From contig JAEYNR010000034.1 of NCBI GenBank assembly GCA_023412475.1, forward strand, positions 11,445 through 75,444: a stretch of 64,000 nucleotides of DNA, written 5' to 3'. The translations under genes were made by a program, and so were the position numbers. Positions 9,374 to 17,264 of this stretch are shown one piece after another (within the stretch, counting starts at the first letter, position 1; each line of letters starts with the position of its first letter). Under the pieces are notes generated by a model. It searched no databases, had not been told where the DNA came from, and saw only the letters and a program-made list of their open reading frames with translations. This DNA comes from Fibrobacterota bacterium (GTDB taxonomy: Bacteria; Fibrobacterota; Chitinivibrionia; Chitinivibrionales; Chitinispirillaceae).

Positions 9374-9410
9374 GTTGCAGGTGCAACGTGGCTGTTATTG
9401 TACCTGCAAC
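9374..9410 (-). repeat. Alternative hairpins in the leader of the thioredoxin-like gene
   Basis: GTTGCAGGT (9374-9382) pairs with ACCTGCAAC (9402-9410) across 19 bases, while GTTGCA-GG-TGCAAC (9374-9387) can fold on itself, so the two structures exclude each other. On the minus strand this lies 115 bases ahead of the thioredoxin-like start codon. An attenuator-like role is possible but not shown. Confidence 0.4.
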
Positions 9411-9477
9411 ATATCTGAAGAGGACTGTGCCGTGGTAGGAATGTTTAAAGTAATACCGCTTTCCTTTGGTGCGAGTT

Positions 9478-9503
9478 CTGGGGGTAGTTTTCCGAACCCC
9501 CAG
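9478..9503. repeat. Hairpin downstream of ndk
   Basis: An 8-bp perfect stem, CTGGGGGT (9478-9485) with ACCCCCAG (9496-9503), encloses a 10-base loop. It lies 44 bases beyond the ndk stop on the minus strand. The T tract is missing, so termination would be inefficient or factor-assisted. Confidence 0.55.
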
Positions 9504-9547
9504 TCTTCTCAGGATTTTTGTGAATCGTCCGAATCAGATCGATTCTA

Positions 9548-10276
9548 CTACTCGCGGTTTAACAGATATTTAGCAACCACCAATTCCAGTGTGCCGGAAG
9601 TGGTTTGTCCAACGATTAATTGATTAAGAATGTCCAGATCGGATTTCCAGACGATATCTCCTTTGGCTATTATTGAGGTGCAGCCAGATGCGTACTCTGT
9701 AATCAGCTTTCCATCTTTTAAATAAAAGAATCGCTCTGCAATCTGAGTTTGAAATGATATGAGGGCGGCAGGAATCTCATTTGGTTTAAACCACAGCTTT
9801 ATCTCCCGTTCAGCTTCGCAATCTGTAGCTGAGGCATGAATCAGATTGTCTATCCTCTGATCAATCACTGCTCCTTCAGCACTTTTTACTGGCACCACTG
9901 CTCCTATCGAACGAATGCAACCGGGTTTTTGTTCCCTAGCATTGTTTGGGTTTGTAGGACCAGCCAGATCGCGAATTTTCTGTACTGCATTTGGACCCTG
10001 ATAAACAATGGCGATTACCTTTTGCTTTTGAGGTTGTCCAGGGAAATGGCTTTTACCGGCAATATATTCAAGCAATGGTGGGTAAAAAGCTTTTTCCTTG
10101 TGCTCTGCATAATGCTCTGCAGCAAGCATCTTTGTGACCTTTACTACTTTCATACCTGCGAAATATAACCCGGTGTTAAATTCGGACAATATGCTAAATA
10201 TATAACCAGTGGCTGAATTTTTCAGTGCATCTGGTTTGATTAGAACCAGTGTCTGGGTATGCTTTTCGTTCTGCAT
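9548..10276 (-). CDS. ndk: Nucleoside diphosphate kinase with C-terminal extension
   Basis: The enzyme moves the gamma-phosphate between nucleoside tri- and diphosphates through a phosphohistidine. The NDK fold is clear: TLVLIKPDAL (Lys14), YQGPNAVQKIRDLAGPTNP, PGCIRSIGA, and the active-site segment NLIHASATDCEAEREIKLWF with catalytic His147. The usual NxxHGSD is changed to NLIHASA. At 242 residues it is about 90 longer than typical enzymes; the extra C-terminal part (from about 168) has no recognisable domain, and there is a small insertion around 60-85. GGAG lies eight bases before the ATG. A flavoprotein gene lies upstream on the same strand. Confidence 0.9.
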   Translation of the reverse strand: MQNEKHTQTLVLIKPDALKNSATGYIFSILSEFNTGLYFAGMKVVKVTKMLAAEHYAEHKEKAFYPPLLEYIAGKSHFPGQPQKQKVIAIVYQGPNAVQKIRDLAGPTNPNNAREQKPGCIRSIGAVVPVKSAEGAVIDQRIDNLIHASATDCEAEREIKLWFKPNEIPAALISFQTQIAERFFYLKDGKLITEYASGCTSIIAKGDIVWKSDLDILNQLIVGQTTSGTLELVVAKYLLNRE

Positions 10277-10400
10277 GAGACAAATCTCCTTTTGCGATTA
10301 GTTTTACAAAAAATAGAGCTGTTTATGTCAAAGGTAGTCAGGTCTGAATCATTAGATTTTTCGGTAAAATAAATTCTGAAACACTTAAAAATTGGAAATC

Positions 10401-11627
10401 TTAAACCCGGGAAGCAGCAGAAGTCCCAGCCACATATCCGGTACTCCATGCGGCCTGAAGGTTGAATCCGCCAGTGACACCATCAATGTCAAGCACTTCA
10501 CCTGCAAAAAACAACCCCGGGCAGACCCTGCTTTCCATCGTCTGGAAATCTATTTCGGATAGTTTTATACCTCCACAGGTCACAAACTCGCTGCGGTTTG
10601 TATCTTTACCGCTAACATCAAGTTTACATCTATATAGTAATTCTGTCAAATTAAAAGCTTGCTTTTTTGAGAGATTTGCCCAGAGCAGAAACTGCTCACA
10701 CCCGACAGTTTCAGCTAATGAGTGCCACAATCGTGAGGGTAGTGCAAAGGGGGAGAGCTGGCAAACTTTTCTTGGAGCAGCACTCTTTCTCATCGAATTT
10801 ATCTTTTTGAAAATTTCATCTTCTTTAAAACCGGGCAGCCAGTTGATAGTACAGGAAAAATGATATGCCCGGTTATAGAGCTCCCTGGCAGCAAATGAGG
10901 ATAGCCGCAATATGGCTGGACCGCTCAGACCGTTATGGGTGATAAGAACCGCTCCACGCTGTTGGTGTTTAGTTGCTTCAACCGATACAATTGCATCTGG
11001 GATTGTTACTCCCGGCAGACCATTGATTATGGGATCATTAATTACAAATGAAAAAAGAGAGGAAATCTGTTTGTTTATCATATGTCCTAAAGATTGGGCA
11101 GCAGTTATTCCATTTGAGCCAGGTGTGCCGCCTGTGGCGATTATAAGACAATTGCATCTGATCTTGCTCTGATCTGTTAAGGTAAGTTCAAATCCAGTTG
11201 TATCTTCAAGCTTAACAGCTCTAAGCAGACCATGATTTTGTAAGATTTTAACACCTGATGTGCGGGCATGGTTCAAAAGACAATCAACAATTGTGTGAGA
11301 GTGGTTTGATTGCGGAAACACTCTGCCGTCTGACTCCTTTTTTAAAAGGACACCTTTTGAATTAAACCATTTAACGGTGTCCTCAGGGCTAAACCGGTGA
11401 AATACCGAAAAGAGCTCTTTTGTCCCGCGTGGATAATTGCTGCAGAATTGACGCAAGTCGGATTGAGCGTTGGATAGATTGCATCTTTTTCCACCTGAGA
11501 GTGATACTTTCTCAAGAAGATGGTTGCTGCTTTCAAGAATCACAACCTCTGTCTGAGGGTTTTGCTCCTTACAGCTAATCGCAGCAAAAAAACCGGCAGC
11601 TCCTCCTCCTGCAATTACAACTTTCAT
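10401..11627 (-). CDS. BaiN/HI0933-family flavoprotein (NAD(P)/FAD-dependent oxidoreductase)
   Basis: This 408-residue protein starts MKVVIAGGGAAGFFAAIS, an N-terminal FAD-binding Rossmann motif. Family blocks follow: SGGKRCNLSNAQ, GRVFPQSNHSHTIVD, IIATGGTPGS, and the C-terminal GLFFAGEVLDIDGVTGGFNLQAAWSTGYVAG. Members of this family are predicted redox enzymes; physiological substrates are mostly unknown. The frame stays open 81 codons further upstream, but that part is hydrophobic, unlike the family and lacks a good initiation site, so the start at 11627 is preferred. Length then matches the family's roughly 400 residues. Confidence 0.88.
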   Translation of the reverse strand: MKVVIAGGGAAGFFAAISCKEQNPQTEVVILESSNHLLEKVSLSGGKRCNLSNAQSDLRQFCSNYPRGTKELFSVFHRFSPEDTVKWFNSKGVLLKKESDGRVFPQSNHSHTIVDCLLNHARTSGVKILQNHGLLRAVKLEDTTGFELTLTDQSKIRCNCLIIATGGTPGSNGITAAQSLGHMINKQISSLFSFVINDPIINGLPGVTIPDAIVSVEATKHQQRGAVLITHNGLSGPAILRLSSFAARELYNRAYHFSCTINWLPGFKEDEIFKKINSMRKSAAPRKVCQLSPFALPSRLWHSLAETVGCEQFLLWANLSKKQAFNLTELLYRCKLDVSGKDTNRSEFVTCGGIKLSEIDFQTMESRVCPGLFFAGEVLDIDGVTGGFNLQAAWSTGYVAGTSAASRV

Positions 11628-11831
11628 TATCTCTAATTTTCCTGCTCTGGATATTTTCAACATCTGTAACAACAAAATAAACAAAGCACCACTTATGATG
11701 GCAGTAAAAAGCAAGAGATCTATTTGTATGATTTTGACCTTTATTAATTTCAGTAATCGTATCACAAGGAGATACAAAAAAATTTCTACTATAGCTTTTA
11801 ACCTGAAGAAGTTGGGTAAAAAATATTTAAA

Positions 11832-11847
11832 GGTAGCCATGGCTACC
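11832..11847. repeat. 16-bp perfect palindrome
   Basis: GGTAGCCATGGCTACC is its own reverse complement, and after one mismatch the flanks (TTTAA / TTAAA) continue the symmetry for about 28 bp. It lies 205 bases upstream of the flavoprotein start and could be an operator for a dimeric regulator or part of a small repeat. No function can be shown. Confidence 0.5.
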
Positions 11848-12090
11848 CTTAAAAAAGTCGGAAGCGGCATGAAAGTTGTATGAAGCGCCGGAAAGAAAGC
11901 TTTTCTGGATAACTCTGGAAAAAGAGCCGCTTAAATGGTTAAATTAAGCCAGATACACAGGATTTTGTATTATGTTAACCCCAGTGCCAGTTCCCTTTCC
12001 CAAAGGTTTTTTGACTATCAAATGATTCCTCTGCTGTATTTACTTCGAAATTCGTTAGTTGTCATTTCCTAAGGGATGGCAGTGATTGGT

Positions 12091-12119
12091 TTGATATTAG
12101 TTCTCCTATTAAATATTTT
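12091..12119 (+). promoter_or_regulatory. Candidate sigma-70-type promoter of the chromate-transporter pair
   Basis: TTGATA (12091-12096) and TATTTT (12114-12119) are separated by 17 bases and stand 58 bases before the GTG start at 12177. The match to the -35/-10 consensus is fair and the surroundings are AT-rich, so this is only a candidate. Confidence 0.3.
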
Positions 12120-12176
12120 AATTTCGGTTAATAGCTGAGTTGCTAATGATTGGGATGCAGAGGGAGAAAAGATCAA

Positions 12177-12725
12177 GTGTCTGAGAAGTGGAAAATGCTC
12201 TTTGGCATGTTTTGCAGTTTTTTAAAGATTGGCACTTTTACCATTGGTGGTGGTTATGCGATGCTTCCTTTGATAGAGCAGGAGTTTGTGGGTCGTAGAG
12301 GGTGGGTTTCTAAAGATGAAATTGTGAATGTACTTGCACTCTCTCAGTCTCTGCCAGGGGTGATTGCTATCAATGCATCTTTGTTTGTGGGCTATAAAAT
12401 TGGGAAAATCAGGGGTGCTTGCATAGCTGCTGCAGGCATGATTCTGCCATCATTTTTTATTATACTCATAATAGCTGTTGTCTTTGATCAGTATAGAACA
12501 ATTCCAGTTATCCAGGATGCTTTCAGCGGGGTTAGGGCTGGAATAACGGCGTTAATTCTTTTTACCGCTATCAGGCTATCCAGATCTGTGGTTAAAAATA
12601 GAATTGATTTGCTGATCACTGTATTTTCATTTCTGCTGATAGCTCTTTTTGAGATCCATCCGATTGTTGTGCTTCTTTTATCTGCTTTGACTGGTTTAAT
12701 TTTATTGCGGGAGGGGAAGAGGTGA
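12177..12725 (+). CDS. Chromate-transporter-family half protein, first subunit
   Basis: This 182-residue membrane protein is one CHR domain. It shows LKIGTFTIGGGYAMLPLIEQEFV at the N-terminus, SQSLPGVIAINASLFVGYKIG in the middle and FSGVRAGITALI later, with about five to six hydrophobic segments. Two half-size CHR proteins usually work as a heterodimer; the family includes chromate exporters, though many members lack proven chromate activity. I chose the GTG at 12177 because GAGGGAG lies nine bases before it; a TTG nine codons earlier is less well placed. The stop overlaps the start of the second half by 4 bases (GTGA). Confidence 0.85.
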   Translation: MSEKWKMLFGMFCSFLKIGTFTIGGGYAMLPLIEQEFVGRRGWVSKDEIVNVLALSQSLPGVIAINASLFVGYKIGKIRGACIAAAGMILPSFFIILIIAVVFDQYRTIPVIQDAFSGVRAGITALILFTAIRLSRSVVKNRIDLLITVFSFLLIALFEIHPIVVLLLSALTGLILLREGKR

Positions 12726-13315
12726 TTCTGGTTTCCTTATTTCTGGTCTTTTTTAAAATCGGTCTTTTTTCATTTGGAGGAGGATATGCGATGATTCCTC
12801 TTATACAGATGGAGATGCAAAATGCAGGATGGCTTTATGCGGAAGAGTTTGCAGATATAGTCTCGATTTCACAGATGACACCCGGCCCGATTGGAATAAA
12901 TGCGGCAACCTTCGTTGGTTTTCGAACTGCAGGAGTTACCGGTTCGATTTGTGCAACTCTTGGAGTTTTTCTTCCCTCTTTCCTCTTAATAATGATGACA
13001 GCCGCTTTTTTTGAGAAATTCAGCGAAAACCGGATAGTTAAAACCATCTTTTCTGGTGTCAGACCGGCTTCTATTGGTTTAGTACTTATAGCGGTCTTGT
13101 TTTTTGCTCAGGTTTCGGTTTTCAGTTCGCCTTTAGGGCTAGAAAACCTGGGGCGTTTCCTTTTAGCTAAAAAGATAGAGTCTCCATTGAGCTTTAAACT
13201 CAATACTAATGGACTAATCATTTTTCTGCTGATTTTTTTGGGAGTTACCCGTTTGAGACTTTCTGCAATCTTTGCGATTGTGATTTCTGCAGTGCTGGGA
13301 ATACTTTTATTCTGA
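12722..13315 (+). CDS. Chromate-transporter-family half protein, second subunit
   Basis: This 197-residue protein is the partner CHR half: LFSFGGGYAMIPLIQMEMQ, SQMTPGPIGINAATFVGF and FSGVRPASIGLVLIAVLFF, followed by two further hydrophobic helices near the C-terminus. Its GTG start overlaps the upstream stop codon, and GGAGGGGAAGAGG just ahead gives a strong ribosome site, so the two halves are translationally coupled. The first half carries PGV and this one PGP in the equivalent conserved loop. The ion carried is inferred from the family only. Confidence 0.85.
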   Translation: MILVSLFLVFFKIGLFSFGGGYAMIPLIQMEMQNAGWLYAEEFADIVSISQMTPGPIGINAATFVGFRTAGVTGSICATLGVFLPSFLLIMMTAAFFEKFSENRIVKTIFSGVRPASIGLVLIAVLFFAQVSVFSSPLGLENLGRFLLAKKIESPLSFKLNTNGLIIFLLIFLGVTRLRLSAIFAIVISAVLGILLF

Positions 13316-13627
13316 AAAAAAGATTCGGAATTATTATTGCTTCGTTTAATACCTGGTAGCCACTTTAAAAAAAGTAACTGCATAGTTATCTGTAGTGGAA
13401 AATATTTAATCGGAAAAAATAAGAACTAATATTAAACAATATCAAATCGGAAGCAATAAGAAAGAAATATCAAAACTAAGAATCGGGATTAGCAATTACT
13501 TTTATTATAAGCTCATCTTTTTAGATATCTTTCCAGCTTTACCTGATTGTTTCTTATTCTATTTGATTTGTAATTCTTATTCTATCCGGTTATCTCTGAT
13601 TTCTTATTCAATATCAGGTAATACTAT
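13316..13627. other. AT-rich gap holding a copy of the interspersed repeat
   Basis: Almost the whole gap is low-complexity DNA rich in AATAAGAA and its complement TTCTTATT, described as repeat copy A. No gene was found. A weak AGGT site near the end serves the acyltransferase start at 13628. Confidence 0.5.
13407..13620. repeat. Interspersed AT-rich repeat, copy A
   Basis: It begins TAATCGGAAAAAATAAGAAC, close to the starts of copies B, C and D (TAAT-N-GG followed by A-rich DNA and GAACTAATA-like text), and ends with several TTCTTATTC words, so its two halves are roughly inverted. It is the most diverged member of the family. It lies immediately upstream of the acyltransferase gene. Confidence 0.45.
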
Positions 13628-14692
13628 ATGTCACATGTCAGACGAGTAATTTGGGCAGACCTGCTTAAAATATTCGCCATTTATGGGGTGATGATAATCC
13701 ATTGCTCGGCACCATATCTGGTGGAATATGCTAAAAGTAAAACTGACTGGTGGGCAGGTAATCTATATGATTCATTTTACCGCTGGTGCATTCCGATATT
13801 TTTCATGTTAAGTGGCACTTTTATTCTGGAGCAGGTTCAGAGAGAATCGGTAAGACATTTTCTTCTGAAGCGGTTTAAACGAATTCTTGTACCTTTTTTC
13901 CTCTGGAGTGCAGTCTATTTTTTATGGAGAGTATCGGTAAATAAAGAACAGATCTCTTTCTATGAGATTCTGCCTTTATTTATCAAAGAGCCCGCTTACT
14001 ATCATCTGTGGTTTATTTATACGCTTATAGGTCTCTATTTTCTCTCCCCTTTCATAGGTATTTATCTAAAACATGCTTCTAAAGGAAATATCCGGTTTTT
14101 TCTCTTAACATGGTTTGTTTTCGGCTCTCTTTTGCCTACTGTTGAGTCTCTTTTAAGCATTGAAACATATTTATCAATTTCTACTCCCAGCTCTATTTTC
14201 TATTACACCGGTTATTTCATACTTGGATATCTCTTGAAGAACATACATGTAAAGAGACGGTCGTTAATTTTTCTTCTTCTCTTGTTTATATCAGCCTTTG
14301 TTTTTACGGTATATGGCACATATTATCTGACTGCTAAGATAAAAGGCGGCGTTTTTACAGAAGCTCTTTATGAGTATTACAGCGTAAATGTTTTATTAAT
14401 GTCTATACCGGTTTTCCTGATAATTAAAAGTATCAGGTGGCCGGGTATTTTAAGTGATGGAAAAACTGCGATATTATTAAATTCTCTGGTTCTTTGCATC
14501 CCTGGGATTTATCTGGTTCACGCAATTGTTATTTCTGTTTTTAAAGGGAATGTGCTGCAATTTATGGCAATCAATAAAGTGTTTAATCCCTGGATAGGGA
14601 TCCCGTTGTTTGCCACATCTGTATTAATTGTCTCATTCTGTATAGTATATGCGATCAGGCAGGTGCCCGGTTTAAAATCTCTGGTGCCATAA
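13628..14692 (+). CDS. Membrane acyltransferase (acyltransferase family 3)
   Basis: This 354-residue protein has about ten membrane helices. The N-terminal signature of the family is present: WADLLKIFAIYGVMIIHCSAP, with the invariant His25 needed for acyl transfer, then FFMLSGTFILEQ and FLLKRFKRILVPFFLWS. Family members move acetyl or other acyl groups from the cytoplasm onto surface sugars (OafA/WecH type). It lies alone between two copies of an interspersed repeat, and the next gene is an exported hydrolase. Its polysaccharide target cannot be named. Confidence 0.85.
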   Translation: MSHVRRVIWADLLKIFAIYGVMIIHCSAPYLVEYAKSKTDWWAGNLYDSFYRWCIPIFFMLSGTFILEQVQRESVRHFLLKRFKRILVPFFLWSAVYFLWRVSVNKEQISFYEILPLFIKEPAYYHLWFIYTLIGLYFLSPFIGIYLKHASKGNIRFFLLTWFVFGSLLPTVESLLSIETYLSISTPSSIFYYTGYFILGYLLKNIHVKRRSLIFLLLLFISAFVFTVYGTYYLTAKIKGGVFTEALYEYYSVNVLLMSIPVFLIIKSIRWPGILSDGKTAILLNSLVLCIPGIYLVHAIVISVFKGNVLQFMAINKVFNPWIGIPLFATSVLIVSFCIVYAIRQVPGLKSLVP

Positions 14693-14724
14693 AACTATTA
14701 TTTCGGCACTTAATAATCACTCTG

Positions 14725-14850
14725 ATATCTAATGGGGGAAAACTATGAACTACTATACTAATAATATAATATCCAAATCACAATTCGTAAATCTTAAAAC
14801 AAATTCCAAATTCTAAAACCTAAATTCGAAACAGGAATAAGAAGGTTCAA
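14725..14850. repeat. Interspersed AT-rich repeat, copy B
   Basis: This copy runs from TATCTAATGGGGGAAAAC through AAATCACAATTCGTAAATC and ACAAATTCCAAATTCTAAA to AAACAGGAATAAGAAGGTTC. The beginning, the CAAATCACAATTC core and the AAACAGGAATAAGA end all recur in copies C and D at 34.5 and 46.5 kb in the same order. It lies just downstream of the acyltransferase gene. Confidence 0.7.
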
Positions 14851-14881
14851 GATAGCTTGATTTTTTAACGTGAGATAAATT

Positions 14882-15934
14882 ATGTACAAATCCGGCACAG
14901 TTACTCTGGCAATGATCTCTTTTTTAAGTTTAATTCTCAGTGGGGAAGGGCATGCTGAAAAATTAATAACTCAGCAATCCTATAAAACATTTTACCGGCT
15001 TGCTGGTTCGCCGGTTATGAAAATGTCAAAGGAGTCGGCCTGGAAAGCTGCAGTGCCTCAGGTTAAGCATGTCAAAATCCGGTCATCTATGGATGGATCT
15101 TTACAGCCTGCGTTATTTTACAATTCCGGTTCTGATAAAAAAAAGCCTTTACTGCTTGCGCTACACAGTTGGAGCGCCGACTATCAGCATCATTACAGCA
15201 TACCGTTTGGAATTTGGGCTCTTATTAATGACTGGGTTCTTATTCACCCGGATTACCGGGGGGCTTTTACAAATAAAAGTGCTACAGCTTCAGAGCTTGC
15301 TTTGCAGGACATTCTGGATGCTTTGAATTATGCACTCAACCATGCCAAAATAGATTCAAACAGGATATATATAACCGGTTTTTCGGGTGGCGCTATGCTT
15401 ACTCTGATTATGGTTGGCAAGTATCCACAGCTTTGGGCTGGAGCGGCGGCCTGGGTGCCGGTGTATGATTTATCCAAGTGGTATCAGGAGTTAAAAAAGA
15501 GCAGGTATAACTATGCTGTTCATATACGCAACTCTTGTGGAGGGCCACCACTGGAAGGTTCAAAAAGTTTTCAGGAGTGTCAGAAAAGAAGTGTGAGCAG
15601 TTACCTTAAAAAAGCTTATGGAAAAAATGTTCCGGTTTATATTGCTGCAGGTATAAAAGATAATTTTGTTATGCCATCACATTCGATACTGGCCTTTAAT
15701 GATCTGGCAGAAAAAGAAGATCGCATTGCTTTATACGACATGGCATATATAGATAAGTACAGGAAAATTCCAGATAATCTTGAAGCATCTTTTCAGGACA
15801 GTTTTTTCTCGGATGTCGGTTTGCCACTGCTTTTTGAACGTAAATCAAATACTGTAGTGTTGAAAATATTTGAAGGAAAGCATGATATAATATTTAACGC
15901 AGGGTTATACTGGTTAAGCAGACAAAGGAAATAG
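14882..15934 (+). CDS. Exported alpha/beta hydrolase (prolyl-oligopeptidase/esterase-like)
   Basis: The 350-residue protein has a signal peptide (about 1-25, ending GEGHA) and one alpha/beta-hydrolase domain. The nucleophile elbow is GFSGG with Ser168; likely partners are Asp260 (AAGIKDNFV) and His334 (EGKHDII). The strand-loop LLLALHSWSADYQ resembles the oxyanion region of S9 peptidases and acyl esterases. It should act in the periplasm or outside. Following the acyltransferase, it may remove acyl groups or cleave peptides or polymer esters, but no substrate is evident. Confidence 0.8.
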   Translation: MYKSGTVTLAMISFLSLILSGEGHAEKLITQQSYKTFYRLAGSPVMKMSKESAWKAAVPQVKHVKIRSSMDGSLQPALFYNSGSDKKKPLLLALHSWSADYQHHYSIPFGIWALINDWVLIHPDYRGAFTNKSATASELALQDILDALNYALNHAKIDSNRIYITGFSGGAMLTLIMVGKYPQLWAGAAAWVPVYDLSKWYQELKKSRYNYAVHIRNSCGGPPLEGSKSFQECQKRSVSSYLKKAYGKNVPVYIAAGIKDNFVMPSHSILAFNDLAEKEDRIALYDMAYIDKYRKIPDNLEASFQDSFFSDVGLPLLFERKSNTVVLKIFEGKHDIIFNAGLYWLSRQRK

Positions 15935-15955
15935 GCATGTTTCTGTGATGCAAGG

Positions 15956-15983
15956 AGTCAGGAATTTCAAAAAATTCCTGACT
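15956..15983. terminator. Hairpin between convergent genes (hydrolase and lepB)
   Basis: A perfect 12-bp stem, AGTCAGGAATTT with AAATTCCTGACT, closes a 4-base CAAA loop between the two converging stop codons. No long T run follows on either side, but the position fits a shared bidirectional terminator. Confidence 0.6.
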
Positions 15984-15998
15984 TGATCACAAACAAGA

Positions 15999-17075
15999 TC
16001 ACATTCTGGCGGGCATGATATTGAGGCCATCCCAGGCCCGGATCAATTTTCCTATGCGATCCCATCTTATCTTCAGAGGCAACTGCCAGAAAGGTTTTTC
16101 TTTATCCAGAGAGAAGTAGAGAATAAAGGCCTTTGCTTTGATGAAGTTGCGATTAAGATAGCCCCAGTACCTGGAATCCAGAGAATTATCTCTGTTGTCA
16201 CCCATCATGAAGTAGTTATCATATTTTACTTTGTATTCGGTCACCGGTTTCTCATTCATGAAAAGAACGTAACGAAACTCTACAGTATCAGATGGGAATG
16301 CCGATTTTATATATTGCAGGTAGTAGTTGATTCTAACCCAGTTGTCAATTTGGTTGAGGTTAAAATATTCTTTACCACCATTGATGGGGTTTTGATAGAC
16401 CACTTTGTTTTCATGCAGATCTGAGAGGGAAACATTGATTCCGTTAAAGGGGATCTGCCGATCATTGGCAAATTCACCATTGACATATAGTTGGTATTGG
16501 GCAGAGATTTTAGCCCTGGGGTTTTCCTGTCGAACAAGGTGCTTGAAGAAAAGAAATTCACGCAATTCCAATTCTGAAGGCTGCATTACATCGCCTTTGG
16601 CAGGTATGCGCAATGGTTTGAAGTTAGTGATCATTTTATCTTCTAGTTCACCGTTTTCCTGGTATTTGCCATGAGGAGGCAGTTTAATCTCTTTGCCATC
16701 TACAATTAATCTTTGTGATTGGATTTCGATGGTCTGGCCCGGGCCGGCTACACATCGTTTTATGTAGTCTTTTTTGTCTGAGCCTGGATATTTAAAAATA
16801 ATTACGTCACCGGTTTTAGGGTCGGTAACGGCCGGGAATCTCTGATTTATGCCCAGTTCATGTGAGAATGGTAAGATTGGAGCTCCATACATGAATTTTA
16901 GACCCAGAAGGAAATCTCCCACCAGAAGGCTGTTTTCCATTGATCCGGTTGGAATCTTGAATGCTTGAATTACGTAAACAATGGCAATAAGGGCCATTAT
17001 GAGTGCAGAACCCATTTCTCTGAGGAAATGAAAGATGCCTGCCTGTTCTGATCGTCTTGCCGATGATGTTGACAA
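15999..17075 (-). CDS. lepB: Signal peptidase I
   Basis: This membrane serine protease removes signal peptides from secreted proteins. It has one N-terminal membrane helix (about 22-40), then PTGSMENSL with nucleophile Ser45, the general-base Lys106 in DYIKRCVAGPG, and the C-terminal GDNRDNSLDSRYWG box. At 358 residues it is longer than simple enzymes because of a roughly 150-residue insert between the Lys box and the GDNRDNS box, as in other Gram-negative forms. The start is a TTG with GGAGG six bases upstream; no better start exists. It converges with the hydrolase gene. Confidence 0.95.
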   Translation of the reverse strand: MSTSSARRSEQAGIFHFLREMGSALIMALIAIVYVIQAFKIPTGSMENSLLVGDFLLGLKFMYGAPILPFSHELGINQRFPAVTDPKTGDVIIFKYPGSDKKDYIKRCVAGPGQTIEIQSQRLIVDGKEIKLPPHGKYQENGELEDKMITNFKPLRIPAKGDVMQPSELELREFLFFKHLVRQENPRAKISAQYQLYVNGEFANDRQIPFNGINVSLSDLHENKVVYQNPINGGKEYFNLNQIDNWVRINYYLQYIKSAFPSDTVEFRYVLFMNEKPVTEYKVKYDNYFMMGDNRDNSLDSRYWGYLNRNFIKAKAFILYFSLDKEKPFWQLPLKIRWDRIGKLIRAWDGLNIMPARM

Positions 17076-17264
17076 GGAAGTCCTCCGTAATAGTGATATG
17101 CTAATATTATACAGAAATATCTATAAAATTCGAAAAAGGGTACTGTAATATTGTCTGTTTCATCTTAAGAAAAAAAATGGCTATACAATTTAAAGTCTTC
17201 TAATTTAACGGATAAAATATGTCATGCACTACAGTGAGAGCTGGTTTTTTATTACCTGAGCTGT

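Larger units (their letters stand above)
11628..12176. other. Long intergenic region between the flavoprotein and chromate-transporter genes
   Basis: This 549-base divergent gap includes a 16-bp perfect palindrome (11832-11847), a 25-base segment also found at 55.7 kb (11844-11868) and a candidate promoter for the plus-strand transporter genes (12091-12119). Both strands stay open across 11.63-11.88 kb, but neither frame shows family features. Confidence 0.5.

Noticed and set aside
11628..11870. 81-residue hydrophobic extension of the flavoprotein
   Set aside because: The FAD motif normally lies at the very N-terminus in this family, and the extension has no good start site.
11695..11883. 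Basic 62-residue plus-strand frame between flavoprotein and transporter genes
   Set aside because: It lies antisense to the open upstream extension of the flavoprotein frame, spans the 16-bp palindrome and lacks a ribosome site.
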